Origin: Planctomycetaceae bacterium | GTDB lineage: Bacteria; Planctomycetota; Planctomycetia; Pirellulales; Pirellulaceae | DNA length: 6,454 nt | Assembly: GCA_012965455.1 (NCBI GenBank) | Contig: DTSG01000583.1 | Span: 1 to 6,454 of the forward strand | Direction: 5' to 3' | In this document: positions 1 to 4,516 of the stretch, one piece after another | How positions within the stretch are numbered: the first letter of the stretch is position 1 | How the letters are laid out: the number at the start of each line of letters is the position of its first letter | Made by a program: the position numbers and the translations under genes | The notes under the pieces: model-generated | Databases searched by the model: none | Told to the model about the DNA's origin: nothing | What the model saw: the letters and a program-made list of their open reading frames with translations, nothing else

Positions 1-552
1 CACAAGACCGCTCGCAAGAATGCTCTTCAGTTCACTACCAAATATGACTTGCCCACTACTTGAGTGGTAATGGTAGTAGAGTGGTTTTTGGCCAAGGCGA
101 TCGCGGGCTAACATCAACCGTTGGTTATTGGAATCCCAAATCGCAAAAGCAAACATCCCGTTTAGGTGGTCGAGTAAGTCGACGCCATATTGTTCATATA
201 GATGGACAATGGTTTCGGAATCGCAATGGGAACGAAAGCGGTGTCCCTGACTTATGAGCTGTTGCCGAAGTTCTGCGTGATTATAAATCTCACCATTGAA
301 GACTAACCAAATAGATTCATCTTCATTACACACCGGTTGTTGACCTTGTTTGACATCGATGATCGCTAACCGGCGAAAGCCTAAGGCTACGCCTAGATTA
401 GCGGAATTTGTGGATTTTGATTCGCGTGCGGGAAGATGCATCCCGATTTCATCAGGGCCTCGGTGCTGCAAGGCGAATGTCATGTCATTCAATCGCTCCT
501 GAGTAATAGCTCGGGATGGATCAGACCATACACTACCGGTTATTCCACACAT
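1..552 (-). CDS. asnB: Asparagine synthase (glutamine-hydrolysing), N-terminal part; runs off the left edge
   Basis: Only the first 184 codons are in the window. They form the class II glutamine amidotransferase (Ntn-hydrolase) domain, which releases ammonia from glutamine for the C-terminal ATP-dependent synthetase domain, here missing. The start is ATG at 550-552 because it yields MCGITG, so Cys2 becomes the catalytic N-terminal nucleophile once Met is removed. Family motifs follow in order: RGPDE (31-35), LGFRRLAIID (57-66), FNGEIYNH (85-92), CDSE (110-113, usually SDSE/SDCE), LNGMFAFAIWD (130-140), RDRLGQKPLYY (150-160) and FGSELKSIL (171-179). The glutamine-binding Arg, Asn-Gly-Glu and Asp positions appear intact. 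No strong Shine-Dalgarno precedes the start. The gene is last in a minus-strand run behind two glycosyltransferase-like genes, 101 bases downstream of the nearer one. This context suggests a glycan-cluster paralogue that may amidate a sugar acid, but true asparagine synthesis cannot be excluded without the C-terminal domain. Confidence 0.95.
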   Translation of the reverse strand, partial: MCGITGSVWSDPSRAITQERLNDMTFALQHRGPDEIGMHLPARESKSTNSANLGVALGFRRLAIIDVKQGQQPVCNEDESIWLVFNGEIYNHAELRQQLISQGHRFRSHCDSETIVHLYEQYGVDLLDHLNGMFAFAIWDSNNQRLMLARDRLGQKPLYYHYHSSSGQVIFGSELKSILASGLV

Positions 553-590
553 CAGCTACTCTGCACGCTAAAGGAAAAAACAAAAGACAC

Positions 591-618
591 TCTATATGTA
601 TCGCACTGTGCGTGGTAA
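591..618 (-). promoter_or_regulatory. Candidate promoter with palindrome in front of asnB
   Basis: In the 101-base gap before asnB, the minus strand has TTACCA (613-618) and TATAGA (591-596), each matching four of six bases of the sigma70 consensus, separated by 16 bases. The palindrome CGCACAGTGCG (602-612 on the minus strand; 5-base arms around one central base) fills the spacer and abuts the -35 element, a common repressor-operator position. Transcription would begin about 30 bases upstream of the asnB ATG. Matches this weak occur by chance, so it is only a candidate. Confidence 0.25.
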
Positions 619-653
619 CAGTTCACTAATGAATTTAAGAGGATCAAAGATAT

Positions 654-1742
654 TTAGCTGTTTAGTATCGAATTGAATTGATTTTGATACTGTGTTAGTT
701 GTTGTTGGTCGTCAGGGGCGTCTTGGGATCGGGTTGGTGGACTGACGCGCTGCTTTGTTGTAAGTGCGAAAAGCACCTGTTTTGCGAGACTGCCAGCATC
801 TGGCCCTCCTAACATCATGCCATCGTGATTCGCAAGATTAGCCAATTCCATATGACAAACGCTGTGAGTTGCTATATTGGCTAAGCCAAATGTATTGGCC
901 AGAGGAACTCCGATGCTTTGGCCAATGTGGTCCCCCAGCGTCAATATGCAATCAAGTTGCTGTAATACTTGTGCCGAAAGATGCCAAGGTGACAAAAAAT
1001 GTACGTGGTCTCGCTGCCACATATGGTCACGATAGCGGCGTAGTATTTCACGTTGGGGTCCGTCACCGATGAGTACGACATGTACGTCGGTTCTAACTTT
1101 TTGCAGAATATCGACAATCCAGGTGGCCTCTTTAAGCCGAAAATGCGGTTTGAATTCGCCAAGGCAACCGATTAATTGTGCGGAAGAATCTAAGCATAAA
1201 TGCTCTCTCAAGTCAAAACCGTCGCTACCGCTGGACGCCGGCAATACAAGCTGCGGTGTGATCTGGTCGATATTCGTGATATCGGATACTTGTTGCCCTA
1301 GTTGGGAAGCTAGCGTTGTCGAAGAGACCACAATGTATTCCGCGCCCTGCAGCAATTTCTTGCCCATATATGTTGGGAACCGCAACTCACGGGAACTCGG
1401 TAGAGTCATGACGGCAACTCCACGAGTTTGATTTTGCAACAGCAATGTGGCTTGGAAGTTTGTGAATTGCATGGGATCCCAATAGACCGTTATTGGTGCG
1501 GCGAATAGGTCGCGTTTTTTCCAGAGACTGCAAATGCTACCCCACGTTGACTTATTGTCGATGATGGTCAGTTGGACGTGGTCACCGAGCCATGTTTGTA
1601 GTTGGGTGGTGGACGCAACGCCGATTTTGTTGAGGCACAACAACCGGTGTTTCGATTTGCTATTGGCTGCGAGAGTGCGAATTTGCATGATTGCATCCAC
1701 AGCCGTGTCGCTCGATACAATGTGTAGCACATCACGGGTCAT
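654..1742 (-). CDS. Diverged glycosyltransferase-like protein (GT4/GT-B fold), possibly non-canonical or inactive
   Basis: A 362-residue protein with recognisable GT-B C-terminal features. LIGCLGEFKPHFRLKEA (190-206) sits where GT4 enzymes have the FxGRLxxxKG strand-loop. VVLIGDGPQREILRR (222-236) is the typical strand and helix before the nucleotide-sugar site. VHFLSPWHLSAQVLQQLDCIL (247-267) matches the V-x-F-x-G...aD pattern. Where family members carry EGxxxxxxEAMA, this protein reads GDHIGQSIGVPLANTFGLANIAT (270-292 region) and has neither Glu of EX7E. The N-terminal half also lacks the glycine-rich GGxE loop. The last 20 residues are Gln/Asn-rich. The start is ATG at 1740-1742, one codon after the TAA of the upstream glycosyltransferase and in the same frame, with only a weak GAAAG as ribosome site; translational coupling is likely. 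It may be a diverged active enzyme with a different catalytic arrangement, or a pseudo-enzyme partner of the upstream protein. The acceptor is unknown. Confidence 0.8.
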   Translation of the reverse strand: MTRDVLHIVSSDTAVDAIMQIRTLAANSKSKHRLLCLNKIGVASTTQLQTWLGDHVQLTIIDNKSTWGSICSLWKKRDLFAAPITVYWDPMQFTNFQATLLLQNQTRGVAVMTLPSSRELRFPTYMGKKLLQGAEYIVVSSTTLASQLGQQVSDITNIDQITPQLVLPASSGSDGFDLREHLCLDSSAQLIGCLGEFKPHFRLKEATWIVDILQKVRTDVHVVLIGDGPQREILRRYRDHMWQRDHVHFLSPWHLSAQVLQQLDCILTLGDHIGQSIGVPLANTFGLANIATHSVCHMELANLANHDGMMLGGPDAGSLAKQVLFALTTKQRVSPPTRSQDAPDDQQQLTQYQNQFNSILNS

Positions 1743-1745
1743 CGA

Positions 1746-2918
1746 TTAACTTTCGCAAGAATTTACAACGGCTTGAGCGAGCAGATCAAGGTGCGCTTGG
1801 GCCATGCCGGCGAGCGAGAACTGGGATGCGACTCGAGATTCGGCGGCGTCAACCTGTTGCTGATTGTCATTGGCAAACGCTTCGTAAATGGCAGCGGCTA
1901 GTGACTCTACTTCTTGTGCTGGAATAAGTCGACCGTGCGTTCCATCGACAATGAGCTGTCGATTACCGACGATGTCACTCGCAATCACCGGTAAACGATG
2001 GGCCATTGCTTCTAGCAGCGAGAGGGAAAGTCCTTCGGTGTAGGAGGGCAGTGTGAAGGCATCGGCGGCAGCAAGAAAATCTTCCACGTCGTCAAATGTG
2101 CCCGGCATAACAACTCTGCCGACCAGTTCTAGATCTCGGATTTTCTCGGATAATTGGTCGCGGTCAGGCCCTTCGCCGACGAGCCACAACTGGCTATTGG
2201 GGATTCGCTCAGCGACCGACTGCCATGCGGATACTAACTCGAAGAGCCCTTTTTTATGTGTTAGTCTTCCCGTAAACAAGGCGATTTTAGTATCGGGGTC
2301 ACAGCTAAGGTCATGATTAATCTCGTGTAGTCGTTGACGGATGGTAGCTTTATCAACGACACGGCCCAGCTCAACAGCTACGCCGTTGGGTATATGGTGT
2401 AAAGTACTAGACTTGCAGCCAGCGGCTAATGCTTCGTCGTACGTAGCTTGACTAGGCGTGACAATTGCGGCGGCTTGTTGGCAGCGGCGGCGAATACGTT
2501 TCCCAAATCGGGCGGATTCATGCCAAGCACAATCGCCGGTTTCACCTCCACCTTCAATTCGTAGCATGACAGGATGTCCGGTTTTTTTACAGGCCCCTAG
2601 GGCAGCGTAGGCTGAGTGTTTCAGCATAGAAACTAGTACAGCGTCATATTGTGATGCGTTGTGTCTGAGCCAGCGCGATAACGCATCCATGTATATGTAA
2701 GTGCCCCAACCTCGTTGAGCGGGATTAGGTAACCGTTGTACAGGAATTTCGCGGTGGTCAATTCGTAGCGGCCACGTGGTATCCCATTGGGCTGTCAGAA
2801 TGGTTGGCTGTGCTCCAAGTTTTTTGAATTCACAGGCGAGGTTTGCCATAACCATTTCTCCGCCACCCACGAGTGGCCAAAAACGGCGAGTGATCATAGC
2901 AATCCTTAGTCCTGACAT
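1746..2918 (-). CDS. Glycosyltransferase, family 4 (retaining, GT-B fold)
   Basis: A full-length 390-residue GT4 enzyme, expected to transfer a sugar from a nucleotide-sugar donor to a glycan or lipid-linked acceptor on the cytoplasmic face. The N-terminal acceptor domain begins with RRFWPLVGGGEMVMANLA (11-28), carrying the GG-E loop. VTPSQATYDEAL (153-164) and HHIPNGV (174-180) mark the domain hinge. The donor domain has FTGRLTHKKGLFELV (215-229, phosphate-contacting Arg and Lys), LVGEGPDRDQL (246-256), VVMPGTFDDVEDFLAAAD (269-286), and the EX7E motif E295-E303 within TEGLSLSLLEAMAHRLPVIAS. All key residues look intact. No signal peptide or membrane segment is evident. The ATG at 2916-2918 has no visible Shine-Dalgarno, but it gives the usual distance to the GG-E loop. 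It follows hpt by 64 bases and precedes the degenerate glycosyltransferase by 3. Donor and acceptor cannot be told from sequence. The long A runs encode the KKG and KKT positions. Confidence 0.95.
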   Translation of the reverse strand: MSGLRIAMITRRFWPLVGGGEMVMANLACEFKKLGAQPTILTAQWDTTWPLRIDHREIPVQRLPNPAQRGWGTYIYMDALSRWLRHNASQYDAVLVSMLKHSAYAALGACKKTGHPVMLRIEGGGETGDCAWHESARFGKRIRRRCQQAAAIVTPSQATYDEALAAGCKSSTLHHIPNGVAVELGRVVDKATIRQRLHEINHDLSCDPDTKIALFTGRLTHKKGLFELVSAWQSVAERIPNSQLWLVGEGPDRDQLSEKIRDLELVGRVVMPGTFDDVEDFLAAADAFTLPSYTEGLSLSLLEAMAHRLPVIASDIVGNRQLIVDGTHGRLIPAQEVESLAAAIYEAFANDNQQQVDAAESRVASQFSLAGMAQAHLDLLAQAVVNSCES

Positions 2919-2982
2919 AATGGCTGTTGTCTGTTTAAAGGTGTAGTGTGATGGTTGGGCGTATGTAAATATGTTGTAGAGT

Positions 2983-3522
2983 CTATGCGGAGGGGTCGGC
3001 GACCTGTTTGATTTCGTGTTCCTCTAAGATGGCGACATACGGCAAGTTACGATAGAGGTCTTGATAGTCTAATCCGTAACCAACGACGAATTCATCCGGA
3101 ATTTCAAAAGCAACGAAATCAACATCGAGTTCAATTTCCCGGCGGCCATTTTTTCGCAGCAGTACTGCGGTATAGACAGTCGCAGGGTGTAGTGTTTGGA
3201 TGTGTTTACTGACCTCGTTCAATGTATGGCCAGTGTCAAAAATATCATCGACGATCAATACGTGTTGCCCTTTAACGTTGGGCAATAGGTGTGTGTCGAG
3301 TGTTAATATATCGCGGACGGTATTGCCCTGATAACTGCTGGCTGACAAGGCGCCTAATCGCAGGGGCATTTCTAGGCGTCGAATTAAATCTGCCACGAGT
3401 ATAATACTGCCTGTCAACACGCAGATGACCGTAAGGGGAGTTGATCCGAGTTGCTTATTTATGTCTGCCGACATGCTGGTGATACCAGCTTCAAGTTCGG
3501 CTTGGCTGATCAGTGTTTTCAC
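2983..3522 (-). CDS. hpt: Hypoxanthine phosphoribosyltransferase
   Basis: This cytoplasmic enzyme converts hypoxanthine (often also guanine) and PRPP to the nucleoside monophosphate and pyrophosphate in purine salvage. At 179 residues it has the usual bacterial length. Motifs are VICVLTGS (32-39, pyrophosphate loop), SSYQG (62-66, flexible active-site loop), VLIVDDIFDTGHTL (88-101, PRPP-binding signature with Asp92-Asp93 and putative general base Asp96), LLRK (121-124, purine-contacting Lys124) and DEFVVGYGLDYQDLYRNLP (143-161, with Asp152 near the purine). Most relatives have Glu-Asp where this has Asp-Asp, a conservative change. The start is GTG at 3520-3522: no ATG, GTG or TTG lies upstream in frame before a stop, and AAGGA sits 9 bases before it. 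It is the first gene of the minus-strand run that continues into two glycosyltransferase-like genes. A 17-codon ORF overlaps its start. Confidence 0.95.
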   Translation of the reverse strand: MKTLISQAELEAGITSMSADINKQLGSTPLTVICVLTGSIILVADLIRRLEMPLRLGALSASSYQGNTVRDILTLDTHLLPNVKGQHVLIVDDIFDTGHTLNEVSKHIQTLHPATVYTAVLLRKNGRREIELDVDFVAFEIPDEFVVGYGLDYQDLYRNLPYVAILEEHEIKQVADPSA

Positions 3523-3572
3523 AGATACTTTTCCTTGGAATAATTCCGCCCATTGTACTGTTTTAGTAACAT
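3519..3572 (-). CDS. Possible 17-residue leader ORF overlapping the hpt start
   Basis: On the minus strand, ATG at 3570-3572 opens a 17-codon frame, MLLKQYNGRNYSKEKYL, whose TGA (3519-3521) overlaps the hpt GTG as GTGA, the classic arrangement for coupled translation. The hpt ribosome site AAGGA lies inside this frame. Just upstream, a four-codon frame (ATG at 3587-3585, MKFN) preceded by AAGGTGA ends in a TGA that overlaps this ATG as TGATG. The peptide matches no family I recognise. Such short frames arise easily by chance, so this is offered as a candidate leader and not as an established gene. Confidence 0.2.
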   Translation of the reverse strand: MLLKQYNGRNYSKEKYL

Positions 3573-3584
3573 CAATTAAACTTC

Positions 3585-3614
3585 ATTGTTCACCTTTGTT
3601 TAGTATTGTTCACC
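3585..3614. repeat. Tandem direct repeat ATTGTTCACC, 20-bp period, in the divergent promoter region
   Basis: ATTGTTCACC occurs exactly at 3585-3594 and again at 3605-3614. The starts are 20 bases apart, close to two helical turns, so a bound regulator would contact the same face. The repeat lies between the divergent hpt and esterase starts. The first copy, read on the minus strand, includes the GGTGA in front of the tiny ORFs. The second overlaps a weak plus-strand -35-like TTGTTC (3607-3612), which has TATTTT (3631-3636) 18 bases downstream. The repeat is exact; the operator role is inferred. Confidence 0.45.
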
Positions 3615-3691
3615 AGTGATTGCCATTGGTTATTTTCGAAGGCGAATGATTGTTGGCGAGATTGAAAAAGAAAGCAAAAGGCAAAACGATC

Positions 3692-4429
3692 ATGTGGTCA
3701 AATATTGAAGTACGAGGTCATCAATGCGAGGTGTTTGAGCCAGTTACGGCAAACGCTGACGGTCCCGTTATCATCTATTTACATGGAGTGCATTTAGGTC
3801 GATTACAAGACAAGCCGGTCTTTACTGAGCAGTTTGAGAAGCATGGTTTACGAGTCATTGGTCCGCGCACTCAGCGGAGTTGGTGGACAGATGTGATCTG
3901 TGAGGAATTTGACCCCGAGATCTCGGCGGAACAATACTTATTGGAACATATATTGCCCTTTATTGAGCAGCGGTGGGGCCACAATGGCCGGGAGACTGCC
4001 TTGATGGGCACCAGTATGGGTGGCCAAGGTGCTTTGAGATTTGCCTATAAGTACCCCAATAAATTTCCTATCGTGGCAGCGATTTCCCCAGCGATTGATT
4101 ATCATTTGCGGATGAAACGAGGTGAAGATGAGACTTTGCCAGGCATGTATGATGACCCAGAAGCTGCTCGACAAGACACGGCACTTTTGCATATTCACCC
4201 GCTTAATTGGCCTCGGCATCAGTTCCTATGTTGTGACCCGACAGATCGCGATTGGTTCGCAGGCGTGGATCGGATGCAGATGAAACTGTATTCGCTTGGA
4301 GTTCCACATGAACACGATTTTGACACGGTGGCTGGTGGGCATGGTGGGAATTATTATGATATCCAAGCAGCCAAGGTTGTGGAATTTATTGTGCAGCGAT
4401 TAGAACAAGAGCGACAACGGAGTGTTTGA
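3692..4429 (+). CDS. Alpha/beta-hydrolase, esterase D-like (putative esterase family)
   Basis: A 245-residue serine hydrolase of the esterase D/putative esterase type, predicted cytoplasmic because no signal peptide is seen. YLHGVHLG (29-36) supplies the HG oxyanion region. GTSMGG (106-111) is the nucleophile elbow with Ser108. Asp182 or Asp185 in CCDPTDRDW (180-188) is the probable acid, and His217 in AGGHGGNYY (214-222) the base, so the triad looks complete. SPAID (132-136) follows the nucleophile strand as in esterase D relatives, where S-formylglutathione is one known substrate; here the substrate is unknown. ATG at 3692 is preferred to the in-frame TTG at 3650: it has AAAGG about 10 bases upstream, and it gives MWSNIEVRGH directly, whereas the extra 14 residues would be a Lys-rich stretch (LKKKAKGK) unlike a fold element. 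It is transcribed away from hpt and converges on the OstA-like gene; no obvious functional link to either is visible. Confidence 0.85.
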   Translation: MWSNIEVRGHQCEVFEPVTANADGPVIIYLHGVHLGRLQDKPVFTEQFEKHGLRVIGPRTQRSWWTDVICEEFDPEISAEQYLLEHILPFIEQRWGHNGRETALMGTSMGGQGALRFAYKYPNKFPIVAAISPAIDYHLRMKRGEDETLPGMYDDPEAARQDTALLHIHPLNWPRHQFLCCDPTDRDWFAGVDRMQMKLYSLGVPHEHDFDTVAGGHGGNYYDIQAAKVVEFIVQRLEQERQRSV

Positions 4430-4516
4430 TTAGCCGGTTGAGGGTTGTGTGTTGTTGTTAGTTTTGGACATAATCCACGAATTAGAAACTGCCGCCTGAG
4501 TGGCCATGTTGTTACT

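Noticed and set aside
436..618. Plus-strand open frame of 60 codons opposite the asnB start
   Set aside because: It lies antisense to the strongly conserved glutaminase domain and its product resembles no family; it is a shadow frame.
2250..2255. A6 run (minus strand) in the GT4 gene as a frameshift or phase-variation site
   Set aside because: It encodes the conserved HKKG of the donor site, is short, and is not phased as a standard -1 slippery heptamer.
2582..2588. A7 run (minus strand) in the GT4 gene as a slippage site
   Set aside because: The frame is intact on both sides, seven bases is marginal for phase variation, and no alternative frame of interest follows. A similar A6 run at 1515-1520 in the next gene shows such runs are ordinary here.
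2919..2982. Internal promoter between hpt and the GT4 gene
   Set aside because: The minus strand has a fair -35-like TTTACA, but no acceptable -10 at 16-18 bases spacing.
3650..3691. TTG at 3650 as the start of the esterase, adding 14 Lys-rich residues
   Set aside because: The ATG at 3692 has a better-placed AAAGG and begins directly at the conserved-looking MWSNIEVRGH; the extension resembles no fold element or signal peptide.
4430..4516. Bidirectional terminator in the convergent gap between the esterase and the OstA-like gene
   Set aside because: I find no stable GC-rich stem followed by a T run on either strand, only a weak CCAC...GTGG pairing with a loop of about 20 bases.
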